Source of the DNA: Prolixibacteraceae bacterium JC049
GTDB lineage: Bacteria > Bacteroidota > Bacteroidia > Bacteroidales > Prolixibacteraceae
Direction: 5' to 3'
Assembly (NCBI GenBank): GCA_023369685.1
Contig: SACZ01000002.1
Span: 868,001-932,000, forward strand
Length of the DNA: 64,000 nt
Each line of letters starts with the position of its first letter. Position 1 is the first letter of the stretch. The translations under genes were made by a program, and so were the position numbers. The notes under the pieces are model-generated. The model was given only the letters and a program-made list of their open reading frames with translations, was not told where the DNA came from and ran no database searches. Positions 35,648 through 45,345 of this stretch are shown here, piece by piece.

Positions 35648-36591
35648 TACTCAGGAAATTTGTTGTTTGTAATCACATAGTCAAGTCGTTTTTGCATTTC
35701 ATCGCGAACTTCTACCAGATTAAATCCGAAAGAGTTTTGGTAGTAGTTAATAACCATCTCGAGTTTTTGGGCGATTAATGCACGACCTTTGTTTAGGTCT
35801 TGTTCTTCCTTAAGCTTGTTTACATCGGTAATTTCGCTAAGGTCTTTCTGTGTGATATATCTTGCTTCGAAGTCTTCTTTGGTCATAACTAAGAAGTGAG
35901 AAACAATCTCACAGAAATCTTCGTGTTCATTCATGGTTCCATAGTTGCGAACCATTCCTAGTTTGATGGCATCGTTAAGACTAACATCATTCAACCATCC
36001 ATTCCCTAAATAGCGTTCAGATATTTTGTTAAAACCAACAGGAATAGCGTGGTTTTGGTGAACAATGTGAGTGAACTCATGGTGAACAGTTGCCAAGATA
36101 CCACCACCTGGCCCGGTCAACCAATCTCTGTTAGTTAAATCGTAGGCATTTAAGTTTAGCAAAGTAATACGGGCTCCGGCTTCGGCATAACCTAGAAGTC
36201 GACTACCATCTTTTTTGAAAATATATGATCCCATATATTGTAGTTCGGCAGGGAAAAGCTTATCCATAAAATCTTCACCTGCTTTACCAACCGATTTATA
36301 AGGACCAATCCAAAGGTATTCTACCAATTTAGTTACCGGAATAACTAAGCTGTCGGCAACAGGTACTGCACGTTGAGTTGGCTTAATAAATCGATCGTCC
36401 CAGCGCCAGCGGACAGCTGTTCCATATTTTTCGAACATGTGACTTTTAATGTACACATCATTCGGATGAGTCGATTCCACTATTGTTGGTGGAACGTATA
36501 GGTCGTTTTTGTCATCAGAGCATTGTACAAAAAGCATGATTGCCCATACAATAAGTAAAGCTTTCGATATATGTTTAAATGTATTTTTCAT
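35647..36591 (-). CDS. Substrate-import-associated zinc metallohydrolase lipoprotein, cassette 1
   Basis: A 314-aa lipoprotein (lipobox in MLFVQCSDD, Cys near 24). The zinc site is VHHEFTHIVHQNH, HExxH, with a downstream EDFCEIVSHFL whose glutamate can be the third ligand, a gluzincin-like arrangement. It matches the HExxH lipoproteins found between SusD and DUF4302 genes. It probably trims a peptide or protein ligand at the cell surface before SusC uptake; that role is inferred from context. Confidence 0.88.
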   Translation of the reverse strand: MKNTFKHISKALLIVWAIMLFVQCSDDKNDLYVPPTIVESTHPNDVYIKSHMFEKYGTAVRWRWDDRFIKPTQRAVPVADSLVIPVTKLVEYLWIGPYKSVGKAGEDFMDKLFPAELQYMGSYIFKKDGSRLLGYAEAGARITLLNLNAYDLTNRDWLTGPGGGILATVHHEFTHIVHQNHAIPVGFNKISERYLGNGWLNDVSLNDAIKLGMVRNYGTMNEHEDFCEIVSHFLVMTKEDFEARYITQKDLSEITDVNKLKEEQDLNKGRALIAQKLEMVINYYQNSFGFNLVEVRDEMQKRLDYVITNNKFPE

Positions 36592-36614
36592 TTGTCTCTT
36601 TTTAGTTCCAATTA

Positions 36615-38072
36615 CTAGCGTGGATTAGCCTGAATTCCCTGAGAAATAGCTTTCGCAGGAACTTGAATGGCTTTTTTCAAATCTTTTGCTTCTAGCTTGT
36701 ATTCGTCTCCAGTTACATCAATATGTGTAATTGGTAGGTTATGACGTTTAACATCCCACCAGCGTAATCCTTCATTTAAGAACTCTTTGCGTTTTTCATC
36801 CAATACAAACTGAATTAATTTTTCTTGTTCTGTTCCATTAGGATAATATGCGGTAATATTTTTCAATGTAAGTTGACCGCCTTTTTTATAACGAGTAGGA
36901 GCAAAGGCATTGTAGTCAGCCAATGCAGCATCTGTTTTGTTCGTCATAACATAAGCTTCCATACGGTTGAAGATTACCTCTTCAGCTCTTAACTCAGGGT
37001 GAATATAATATGGGTAACCAGTAGTGGCTGTAATATAACGGAAGTACTCTGGGAATTTAGGTTGATAACGTGCATCTGTACTTCCTCCCCAAGGTTGATA
37101 TCTAGTGTCAGATTCCGAAGAAATTTGTCCTACTTGAATGGTTAATTTGTATAGAGTTTTGAATGTAGTTGCGTCGGAACGGTACCCTCTGGTTCCTCTG
37201 GTAACATATCCTGATTCTTTACGAACAACTAGCAGGTTAGATGGATCTTGAACATCGATAAATTGAGCTCCGATTTCTTTGAAGTTATTTCCAGAAAATA
37301 CAGCTCCCATATTACGCATAGAGTTAGCTGTTGGAACTCCTGTTCCAATTAGCAAGTTGGAATATTCGATACACTTTTCGTAATCCTTCTTGAAAAGATA
37401 GAAACGAGAAGCAAATGCATAGGCAGCACGTTTATTGAAATGATATTTTCCAGAACCTTTGAAATATTGATCATTCAACAAAGGAAGAGCTTCCAATAGG
37501 TCTTTTTCTACCATATCGTAAGTCTCTTTAAGTGTGCCACGCTCGTATTTTACCTGCAATGCAGTTTCAGGAGCAGTGATGTATGGAATTCCTAAATCGG
37601 TAGAAGCAGAAGCTTCTTCGTATGTTTGACAGAATACCGATGCAATCAAGAAATGGTTGTATGCACGAGAAATTAAAGCTTCTCCTTTAATTGCATTTGC
37701 CATGTCTTGGTCATTGTGCTTAATTGAAGGAAGTGCAGCTAATACTTGGTTAGAGTGAGAGATAGCTTTGTAATTGTTATCCCAAAGGTAATTAGGAGTA
37801 TCTTGTCCTTCGTACGATACAACTGGTTTGAATTGGAAATTCTCTGTCATCCAGTCGTACTGTGAATTGTCTTTAATGGCTACCGCATTATCGGTTTTCC
37901 ATTCAATAAATCCATATGAGCCTTCACTATATGCCGAAACCAATAATTCCTGAAGGTTCTCCAATGTTTTCAATTCTTGTCTGTTGTCGGGAGTTTCGTC
38001 CAAGTAACTATCGCACGAAGTCAACCCCAATAGCAGAACAAAAATGGATAATATTTTGTGTTTGTAATTCAT
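36615..38072 (-). CDS. SusD/RagB-family surface lipoprotein, cassette 1
   Basis: A 485-aa lipoprotein (lipobox LTSCDSYLDETPDNR). It is a ligand-binding lid for the SusC pore. N-terminal helical TPR-like part: ALISRAYNHFLIASVF, RAAYAFASRFYLFKKDYEKCI. The C-terminus has the SusD motif FLNEGLRWWDVKRHNLP. It begins 6 bp from the susC stop. Confidence 0.95.
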   Translation of the reverse strand: MNYKHKILSIFVLLLGLTSCDSYLDETPDNRQELKTLENLQELLVSAYSEGSYGFIEWKTDNAVAIKDNSQYDWMTENFQFKPVVSYEGQDTPNYLWDNNYKAISHSNQVLAALPSIKHNDQDMANAIKGEALISRAYNHFLIASVFCQTYEEASASTDLGIPYITAPETALQVKYERGTLKETYDMVEKDLLEALPLLNDQYFKGSGKYHFNKRAAYAFASRFYLFKKDYEKCIEYSNLLIGTGVPTANSMRNMGAVFSGNNFKEIGAQFIDVQDPSNLLVVRKESGYVTRGTRGYRSDATTFKTLYKLTIQVGQISSESDTRYQPWGGSTDARYQPKFPEYFRYITATTGYPYYIHPELRAEEVIFNRMEAYVMTNKTDAALADYNAFAPTRYKKGGQLTLKNITAYYPNGTEQEKLIQFVLDEKRKEFLNEGLRWWDVKRHNLPITHIDVTGDEYKLEAKDLKKAIQVPAKAISQGIQANPR

Positions 38073-38078
38073 CTTCTG

Positions 38079-41000
38079 TTAGAATTTAAAGTTTAAGGTA
38101 AACGTGTAGGTACGAGATAGAGGCATTGAAATACCACCTGACTGGTAGAATTCAGGATCGATACCATGTAACTTCTTATCAGAGTAAAGCAATGCTAGGT
38201 TGTAAGCTGAAAGACTTACATCTGCACTCTTAATGAATGTTTTAGCCAAAATTTGCTTTGGTAGAGCATACCCTAAACGAATATTCTTTAAACGAACAAA
38301 GCTACCGTCAGCAACACGTGCATCACTTAAATTATACATTGCGTATGGGTTAAGCCCGGCATCGTCTAACGATTGCGACATTTTTCTAGTGATAATAGCA
38401 GGAATATTGGTAACTTTTTCGTCGCCAGCAAACTGCCATCTGTTAATCAATTCTCCAGGAAGAGCCTGGTGATCAGAGTAAGTACTAGAGTAAGCATTGT
38501 CTAAGCGAATTTTGTTACCGTAACGGAATACCAGTCCAACACTTAAGTTGAAATTCTTATAAGTGAAGTTGTTGGTTAAACCACCATACGCTTTAGGCGT
38601 TGTTGTTCCTTCGTATTTTAGGTGCTTGATAATGTCTTCGCGCTCCTGAAGGTTCATCTTTTGAATTTTACGCTCAAGGTCTTCACCATAGAATGTAGGA
38701 ATACCGTTTCCGTCTAACCCTGCAAATGGAATTGAAAATAAAGCACCACGAGAATAACCTACCAAGTTACCACCTAAACGACCAGTTGCTTTACCGATAT
38801 TGTCGCGGCTGTACCATTTAGTAATCTCATCTTTACTGGTACTATAGTTCAATGTAGTACTCCACTTGAAGTCACGTGTCTTAATATTTTCTGTAGTAAT
38901 TGTTGCTTCAAAACCGTTGATTTTCATCTCACCAACGTTACCGTACTTGTAACTTTGACCACCAACACCGTTTGTTTCAATTAAACCAAGAAGGTCTTTA
39001 GAACGACGGTTGTAGTATTCTAGTTCGGCATATAGTTTCCCGTTGAAAAATGAAGCTTCAACACCAAAATTCCATTCGTAAAGTTTCTCGAAAGTCAATT
39101 CGCTGTTCTCCAATGCATCGATGTAAAGCGCAGTTTCTCTATCGCTAATATGAGGACGAAGAGGTTCAGCTCCACGCATGATCAATGCAGCACTTGCATT
39201 TACCGGATTGTCTCCAGCCAAACCGTAAGTCGATTTTACTTTTAACAAGTTGATCCAGTCGATATTTTCCATCCATGGCTCTGTGTGCATGTTCCAAGCA
39301 CCACTAATATTCCATGTAGGCAAGTAACGAGCTTTAGTTGATGTACCTGTACGGTTATCTCCGTCGTAGCGGAATGTTCCGTTGAAGATATATTTTCCTT
39401 GGTATGAATAAGCCGCATTAATGAAGGCACCAACCGAACGGTTACGTGTCTCTGTCGATTTATAGTAATCTTCTCCGCGCGAGTCAAGGTACTTGATGAA
39501 GTTAGGATCAGAAAGAATCAATCCTCCTTTTTCAAATACATATCCCCAACCTTCGAAATAATCGTAAGAACGGTCGTTGTAACGCAATTCTTGTCCTAGC
39601 ATGAAGCTTAACAAGTGGTCGTCGCTAAAACGAGGGTTGTAGCTCAAACTACTACGAACGAAATAACTGGTAAGAGAGTTCTCTGTTGTTTTTAGGAATC
39701 CTCCGTTAGGTAAAATAGAGTATGGTGGGTCTAGTGGATTTTGTTCATCGTGGAACAAGAAACGGTTGTATTCACGGAATAGTGGATCATCGGCACGGTA
39801 AGCCATGGCGTTGTTCGAATTCTCGTGTACAGACTGAACTGCTTTACTGTCGTTCCAGCGTCCTTGTAAAGTGGCATTCAATACTAAATCATCACGAAAC
39901 TTGTATTCTAAGTCAGTTTGGAAAAGGATATCTTTTAGGTCAAGTTCTAGTTTGTTGTGGTCAATTTCGTGGAAGATGTTAAAGTCGGCATAGTTACGTC
40001 TGAAGAATTGACGATTACCATTCTCGTCGTAAGGAGTGATGCTTCGGCTGGTATACAACGCATAGTTAAATGGGTTGATGTCGAAGTTACGCTCGTAGCG
40101 ACCTTCAATAGCATTGAACTTACGGTTTTCAGAAGCAGCTAATTTCTGGTCACGGATATTTCCTGATAGTTTGAAACCAATCTTGAATTTATCGGTGATA
40201 TTGAAATCGGCACGAATAGAACCAGTGTAGTTCTTCACGTTGTCGGCAATACTCTGACCTGGATCGTTCATAAAACCGATAGATGCTCTAACGCGCGACT
40301 TTTCAGAACCTTGAGAGATACTTAAAGAGTGCTGCTGAGTTACAGAGTTTTTGAATAACTTGTCGAACCAATCTGTATTTGCATTGGCATAACGCTGAAG
40401 GTGATCGTAGTTTAACGATCCGTTTGGTCCCCAGTTTAGTTTATCCTTAGCAATACGGTTAAACATATCCTGAAGAACACCGTGAGTGGCACTAATATTA
40501 GATGATGCAATATCGATCCATCCTTTTTCGTACAATTCCTGGTAAACTGACATTTCAGCACCTGAAGACATAATATCGAATTGATCGTACGAAGGTTTCG
40601 TTTTCATAGTAAGGCTGGTAGAGTAGTTGATTACCGGCTTACTTACTGCTCCTTTTTTAGTTGTAATAACAATAACACCATTCATGGCACGAGCTCCGTA
40701 CAATGCTGTTGCCGAAGCATCCTTCAATACCTGGAATGATTCAATATCTTCTGGGTTAATACCAGCAGTCGATGAACTTAAAAGAGTAGTAAGGTTACCA
40801 GAAGTCAATTCTTCGTTGGTCATCTCTACTGCATCTTCTAATACAACACCGTCAACTACCCAAAGTGGGCGGTTGGTACCGTTGATAGATGCATTACCAC
40901 GAATACGAACGATTGGTGCAGTACCAAATGTTCCCGATACGTTTTCTACTTCAACACCGGCAACTGTTCCTTGTAGCTGACGACTGGCATCGGCAACACC

Positions 41001-41729
41001 ATCTAATTTTACCTCTTCGGCTTTTAGCTTTTTAGCCGAACCAGTAAATAAGCGACGATCAATTTTTTGGTAACCAGTACTTACAACAATCTCTTCGATT
41101 TGCTGAGTATCTGGTTTCAATGTAACTGTAACATTGTCCTTTCCAGTAACGTCTACTTCCTGGTCTGCCATTCCAATGAATGAAATAACCAAGGCGTTCT
41201 GATTATCGTTAAGGTTAATAGTAAAGTTACCTTCCATATCAGTGGCAACACCCTGCTGTGAACCCTTAATCATTACGGTTACGCCCGGAAGAGGAAGACC
41301 TTCAGTATCTACTACTTTACCTGTTACTTTTCTTTTGCTAGCTGCAGCCATTGCAGCACTATTTTCAGATCTTGGGATAAGAATGATATATTCATCCTGA
41401 AGTTTGTAGTCAATGTCCTCTGTTTCTAATGCTTCTGTAAGAACCGCCTCAAGTGTTGACTCTTTTTCTTGAATATTGATCTGCTGATCTTTGTCTAAAC
41501 GATTGTTGTTGTAGACAACGATATAACCTGTTTGCTTTTTAATCTCACCAAACAATTCGCTGTAAGTCGTAGCTCCCTTACTAAGTTTAAGAGTTTGCTG
41601 TGACAATACGTTTGCTGATAAGCTAAAGGTACAAATCAATGTAAATAAAATGCTTAGCTTCATAATTTTTAGAAAAAATCTTAGCTCATTTTTCCTGAAA
41701 ATGAGCCATTCCCAATGCTTTTTTTTCAT
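38079..41729 (-). CDS. SusC/RagA TonB-linked outer-membrane receptor, cassette 1
   Basis: A 1216-aa receptor. An odd 21-residue charged extension (MKKKHWEWLIFRKNELRFF) precedes the signal peptide (MKLSILFTLICTFSLSANV). An STN domain (about 48-118), a carboxypeptidase-regulatory-like domain (about 135-215, VTGKVVDTEGLPLPGVTVM), a TonB plug (about 220-350, RPLWVVDGVVLEDAVEMT, DASATALYGARAMNGVIVI) and a 22-strand-type barrel ending in YTFTLNFKF follow. The STN domain means it can signal to FecR (41811-42965). Start at 41729, the same position in cassette 2; an ATG at 41786 lies in the leader hairpin. Confidence 0.95.
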   Translation of the reverse strand: MKKKHWEWLIFRKNELRFFLKIMKLSILFTLICTFSLSANVLSQQTLKLSKGATTYSELFGEIKKQTGYIVVYNNNRLDKDQQINIQEKESTLEAVLTEALETEDIDYKLQDEYIILIPRSENSAAMAAASKRKVTGKVVDTEGLPLPGVTVMIKGSQQGVATDMEGNFTINLNDNQNALVISFIGMADQEVDVTGKDNVTVTLKPDTQQIEEIVVSTGYQKIDRRLFTGSAKKLKAEEVKLDGVADASRQLQGTVAGVEVENVSGTFGTAPIVRIRGNASINGTNRPLWVVDGVVLEDAVEMTNEELTSGNLTTLLSSSTAGINPEDIESFQVLKDASATALYGARAMNGVIVITTKKGAVSKPVINYSTSLTMKTKPSYDQFDIMSSGAEMSVYQELYEKGWIDIASSNISATHGVLQDMFNRIAKDKLNWGPNGSLNYDHLQRYANANTDWFDKLFKNSVTQQHSLSISQGSEKSRVRASIGFMNDPGQSIADNVKNYTGSIRADFNITDKFKIGFKLSGNIRDQKLAASENRKFNAIEGRYERNFDINPFNYALYTSRSITPYDENGNRQFFRRNYADFNIFHEIDHNKLELDLKDILFQTDLEYKFRDDLVLNATLQGRWNDSKAVQSVHENSNNAMAYRADDPLFREYNRFLFHDEQNPLDPPYSILPNGGFLKTTENSLTSYFVRSSLSYNPRFSDDHLLSFMLGQELRYNDRSYDYFEGWGYVFEKGGLILSDPNFIKYLDSRGEDYYKSTETRNRSVGAFINAAYSYQGKYIFNGTFRYDGDNRTGTSTKARYLPTWNISGAWNMHTEPWMENIDWINLLKVKSTYGLAGDNPVNASAALIMRGAEPLRPHISDRETALYIDALENSELTFEKLYEWNFGVEASFFNGKLYAELEYYNRRSKDLLGLIETNGVGGQSYKYGNVGEMKINGFEATITTENIKTRDFKWSTTLNYSTSKDEITKWYSRDNIGKATGRLGGNLVGYSRGALFSIPFAGLDGNGIPTFYGEDLERKIQKMNLQEREDIIKHLKYEGTTTPKAYGGLTNNFTYKNFNLSVGLVFRYGNKIRLDNAYSSTYSDHQALPGELINRWQFAGDEKVTNIPAIITRKMSQSLDDAGLNPYAMYNLSDARVADGSFVRLKNIRLGYALPKQILAKTFIKSADVSLSAYNLALLYSDKKLHGIDPEFYQSGGISMPLSRTYTFTLNFKF

Positions 41730-41765
41730 ACATTTGTGTTTTACCAAATTATTTATTTCACTATG

Positions 41766-41802
41766 AGCCAGATAACAAGGGTCCAATTTTGTTTGTCTGG
41801 CT
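41766..41802 (-). promoter_or_regulatory. Conserved leader stem-loop before susC, cassette 1
   Basis: In the minus-strand RNA AGCCAGAC / TCTGGCT and AACAA / TTGTT pair around the loop AATTGGACCC. The same structure with compensating changes lies before susC of cassette 2. Confidence 0.55.
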
Positions 41803-41810
41803 TTTTTAAT

Positions 41811-42965
41811 TTATTCAATTATCACTTGCTTGTTTGCAATGCTATAATTCATGTTGGTTGTTTCAGTAATCATATCCAGCAGATAAGAAATAGAAACATC
41901 CTTTTTAACAGCTCCTGTAAAGCGTTGCTTTTTCACTTGCTCGTTTTTGAAAACAAACTCCATGTCGTACCAACGCTCCAGCTTAACTACTAAGTTTTCA
42001 ATAGCCATATCTTCGAATTCGAAAATGCCATTGATCCACGAAGTAAGTGACGATACATCTACCTTTCGGGTGTGAATTTCGCCATTGGTATTATGGTAAC
42101 TGATTTGTTTCCCAGGAGAGAGTTGGTGCCATTTTTTTTCCAGCTCCACATCAACATGACCTTCGGCAAGGGTAACGGCTGTATGGATATCGTTTTGATA
42201 TGCCGAAACATTAAAACGAGTACCAGTAACTCTTACTAAAGCTTTAGGAGTTTGAACAAAGAATGGGTTGGCTTTATCGGATTCTACTTCGAAATAAGCT
42301 TCGCCTTTTACTTTTACCAATCGACGGTTGCCTGTAAATTTACTAGGGAACTCCAATTCACTTTCAGAGTTCACCCAAACCTTAGTTCCATCGGGAAGTT
42401 CCATTTGAAAAACTCCACCTCGAGGAACTTTAAGTTGGCTTATTACGGGCTTAATATCGGGTTTTATATCCGAGCAGCTAACCTTTAATTTTCCGGCAGC
42501 AGCTTTGGCTTTCATTCCCTTTATATTGATATTGATTGATTCTTTCTGAAGATCGAAAGTTTTTCCTTCGGTGGTTAAAACTGCTCCTTTCCCTATTACT
42601 GGTTCGCTTTGAGCAATTTGTTGTACTTGTTGAGGAACTACCTCTGTGATTTTCTGATCGACATACCAGTATACTCCAACAATTGCAGCACAAGCTGCTG
42701 CAACATTAATTAAGCGAAGTTTCCAACTATTTATTTGGTGGCTGGTATGGATAGGCTTACTGCGCTTGATCCTAAGTTGTAGATCTTCCCAGTCGGGTTG
42801 CGCATCTATACGCTCGCCATAATCGGAAGCAATAATCTGATCGAATATCTTTTTATTCTGATCGGATGAATTGATCCAATTGTCAAGCTTCACCTGTTGT
42901 TCTGCGGTAATCGATCCATTTATATAATGAGCGATTAATCGCGATATTTCGTGATGTTTTTCCAA
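41811..42965 (-). CDS. FecR-family anti-sigma factor with TTG start
   Basis: A 384-aa protein. The cytoplasmic N-terminus begins EKHHEISRLIAHYINGSIT. One membrane helix lies at about 85-103 (LINVAAACAAIVGVYWYV). The periplasmic FecR domain has LKVPRGGVFQMELPDGTKVW and VRVTGTRFNVSAYQ; the C-terminal DUF4974 part has FEFEDMAIENLVVKLERWYD. The start is TTG at 42965 with an in-frame stop upstream, and the pseudogene copy keeps the same TTG. It is expected to receive signals from the SusC STN domain and to control a sigma factor not encoded next to it. Confidence 0.92.
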   Translation of the reverse strand: MEKHHEISRLIAHYINGSITAEQQVKLDNWINSSDQNKKIFDQIIASDYGERIDAQPDWEDLQLRIKRSKPIHTSHQINSWKLRLINVAAACAAIVGVYWYVDQKITEVVPQQVQQIAQSEPVIGKGAVLTTEGKTFDLQKESININIKGMKAKAAAGKLKVSCSDIKPDIKPVISQLKVPRGGVFQMELPDGTKVWVNSESELEFPSKFTGNRRLVKVKGEAYFEVESDKANPFFVQTPKALVRVTGTRFNVSAYQNDIHTAVTLAEGHVDVELEKKWHQLSPGKQISYHNTNGEIHTRKVDVSSLTSWINGIFEFEDMAIENLVVKLERWYDMEFVFKNEQVKKQRFTGAVKKDVSISYLLDMITETTNMNYSIANKQVIIE

Positions 42966-43007
42966 TTTGAAAGGATTGAAATTTCAATTTAAAACTAAGT
43001 TGCGCAA

Positions 43008-43062
43008 TTATAAAACGATTTAATACAATTAGGGGGTGACAAAATTTTAACATTTTTTTAGA
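43008..43062 (-). promoter_or_regulatory. Conserved promoter-like box upstream of fecR
   Basis: Minus-strand TGTCACCCCC, 11 bp, then AATCGTTT, inside a longer block identical or nearly so in front of the fecR pseudogene (50812-50873). The box is the same distance (67 bp) from both TTG starts. It does not fit TAnnTTTG and may be an ECF sigma promoter. Confidence 0.55.
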
Positions 43063-43119
43063 AGATGTAGAAAATACGATATGTGAATATGTAGAAACAA
43101 TGAGGAGGGAGGATAAAAA

Positions 43120-43150
43120 AAGAGCTGTTGACACTACATCAACAGCTCTT
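43120..43150 (-). terminator. Terminator of Sus cassette 2
   Basis: A perfect 12-bp stem AAGAGCTGTTGA / TCAACAGCTCTT followed by seven T on the minus strand, past the DUF4302 stop. Confidence 0.9.
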
Positions 43151-43174
43151 AAAATTTGCGCTATAAAAATTGAA

Positions 43175-44488
43175 TTAATCCCAATTGGATACTAATATCC
43201 AAAATGAAGGGTCTTTTACACTGATTAATCGACAAGCAATCTCACGTACTACAACAAAACCTTCAGGGGCAAACATAATATCGTATAATGCTTTACCTTC
43301 AGGGGTTTTCAGAACTTCGTTTAGGTCGATGGTTCCGTTTTTTTCATTAAAAACACCATCAGGAGTAAATCGAATTCTGTCTGTGTCTAATATGTCAAAT
43401 TTGTTGTCTTTTAGTTTTACGTAAGGCCATTCGCTATCGTCTGAGAATTTGAATGCCCAACCGTGGAACAATTTTGGATCATTATAAAACTGAAGAGTAG
43501 TGAAACGTTCATTTGCACCTTCTAAAGCACGGAACATTTTCTTAGCAGTTTTACTCTTACCTGTTACTGGACCAAATTTAATTTTGTTGAACATCTCAGG
43601 TAAACCTTTCGTTTTGTATGGAGGCAACATGGCCAGCTTGAAGTTCGCTTTTTCTTCGGTAGCAGAAGAAGCAAAAGAATTGGTAGCTGCATCGTAATCA
43701 AGTCGGGTTAAACTATGATTATTGAAAGAGATAGGTTCCGAGAAGATAACTCCTTTATCATCATAAGTAACTTTAATGTCTTTCGATACTAGTTCGTTGC
43801 CTTCGTTGTAAGTTAATGTTGCAGTTCTAGTTTCGAAGTTATACGTGAATCCAACTTTGTCACCGTTTTCAAATTCGATAGTTGGAAACAGATATTGATC
43901 ATCGACAATTAGGAAAGCTAAGTTCAACTCGATTGCACGATGTATATCTAACATTGCAACGTAGTCTTCGGTAGTCGTTTTTGTAAAAGTGTAAATTCCA
44001 CCATTTACTTTTCCTTCACAAACAATTTTATCGGCCTCAATTTCTTTTACCAACAATTCAATATCTCCACCTAAACTCTTATTGGGGTTTTCACCTTTTA
44101 AGACTTTTTCAGGATTGTAGAAATAGTTAAAGCGAGAGAATGTCTCGAATACGATTTCTACATCATCGGTATATTTTACATCGAAATAGGCCGAATCTTT
44201 TGGCGATGGTGTACCATCAAGAGTAAGCCAGATATCGATATCATCGGCCATGATGGCTTTCTTGTTTTCGTCGAACTTGATCAGAAAGTTGTAGATGCCA
44301 ATATCTTCTCTACCCGGATTTACTTCAACTTTCCATCCTTTTTCACTATCTAGAAGAGTTGACATACACAACTCTTTCTTCTCTTTAATACGCTCCTGGG
44401 CTGTTTTTTCGAAAAGCAGTTCCTCTTCTTTGTCACACGACGTAAAGAGTATTCCCAGTGCTGCTATTATATAGAATATTTGTTTCAT
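43175..44488 (-). CDS. DUF4302 lipoprotein, cassette 2
   Basis: A 437-aa lipoprotein with lipobox LFTSCDKEE. FEKTAQERIKEKKELC and LLDSEKGWKVEVNPGRED match the DUF4302 N-terminal pattern; FAPEGFVVVREIACRLISVKDPSF near the end matches cassette 1 (FTAPEGFYVEE and LISVKDPKA). It diverges strongly elsewhere, so the duplication is old. Confidence 0.86.
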   Translation of the reverse strand: MKQIFYIIAALGILFTSCDKEEELLFEKTAQERIKEKKELCMSTLLDSEKGWKVEVNPGREDIGIYNFLIKFDENKKAIMADDIDIWLTLDGTPSPKDSAYFDVKYTDDVEIVFETFSRFNYFYNPEKVLKGENPNKSLGGDIELLVKEIEADKIVCEGKVNGGIYTFTKTTTEDYVAMLDIHRAIELNLAFLIVDDQYLFPTIEFENGDKVGFTYNFETRTATLTYNEGNELVSKDIKVTYDDKGVIFSEPISFNNHSLTRLDYDAATNSFASSATEEKANFKLAMLPPYKTKGLPEMFNKIKFGPVTGKSKTAKKMFRALEGANERFTTLQFYNDPKLFHGWAFKFSDDSEWPYVKLKDNKFDILDTDRIRFTPDGVFNEKNGTIDLNEVLKTPEGKALYDIMFAPEGFVVVREIACRLISVKDPSFWILVSNWD

Positions 44489-44507
44489 TGTTCTTCAATT
44501 AAACGGA

Positions 44508-45341
44508 TTATTGCTGAGAGATACGGTTATGGATATCTGTCTGAAGTGCATAGATATCGATGTTCCATACCTGATCGAAATAAGCGGCTAAATAGCTCTC
44601 TTTTTCTCTAATAATTTTTTGCCCATTGGCTGATGCTTGGGCCACAATTGCATCGTATTCAGCTTTACTGTTAGTAAGCATAGTAGCAATCATCTCCACC
44701 CAGTCGTCATCGATGATGTTCTTAGCATAAGGAGTAATGAAACCTTCGTTCAGTGCGTCTTGCAATGAAACATTCATCCATGCAGCAGTGTATCCGGCAG
44801 GAGTAATCATTTTGTACTCATCTGGGTAAAGAACCTGCTGGTGTAGAATGTGCCCAAACTCATGGTGCATAACGTGGAAAAGTCGCTTCAAGAATTCTTT
44901 ATCTGATTTTTTGAATTCGTTGATTTGATATAAAACAACTTTTCTACCACCTTCAGCTGTACCCTGAGTAATAGTACCGTTGTCATTGAAGCTTTTACTT
45001 CCTACAAGGATAATTTGTTTAGGAACATACTTGCGAACGAAAGTTCCGCCACCAGCTTGTTCGTACGACTCAATCCATACGTTTTTCAATACCTCAAGGA
45101 AAGGAATAACCTTGTCCATTGATGGAGGTGTAAGCACTTTGTCATTGGGTAATTCGCTATCGTCCCATTTATATTTTACCTCGATATTGTAAGGCTTTGT
45201 CAGGTTATCGAGAATCCACTGATCGATCTCGTTGCGCTGTACATTTATTGTGATGTTTGATTCACCTAAGTCATCATCGCTGTCGCAAGCGAAGAATAAA
45301 GTGGCACAACATGCAAATATGAAATATTTTATAAGCTTCAT
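44508..45341 (-). CDS. Substrate-import-associated zinc metallohydrolase lipoprotein, cassette 2
   Basis: A 277-aa lipoprotein (lipobox LFFACDSDDD). It has MHHEFGHILHQQ, the HExxH zinc site, and DDWVEMIATML as probable third-ligand helix. It is shorter than the cassette 1 copy by 37 residues, mainly in the C-terminal half. Both active-site elements are kept, so it should be functional. Lies 4 bp after susD. Confidence 0.88.
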   Translation of the reverse strand: MKLIKYFIFACCATLFFACDSDDDLGESNITINVQRNEIDQWILDNLTKPYNIEVKYKWDDSELPNDKVLTPPSMDKVIPFLEVLKNVWIESYEQAGGGTFVRKYVPKQIILVGSKSFNDNGTITQGTAEGGRKVVLYQINEFKKSDKEFLKRLFHVMHHEFGHILHQQVLYPDEYKMITPAGYTAAWMNVSLQDALNEGFITPYAKNIIDDDWVEMIATMLTNSKAEYDAIVAQASANGQKIIREKESYLAAYFDQVWNIDIYALQTDIHNRISQQ

Positions 45342-45345
45342 TGTA

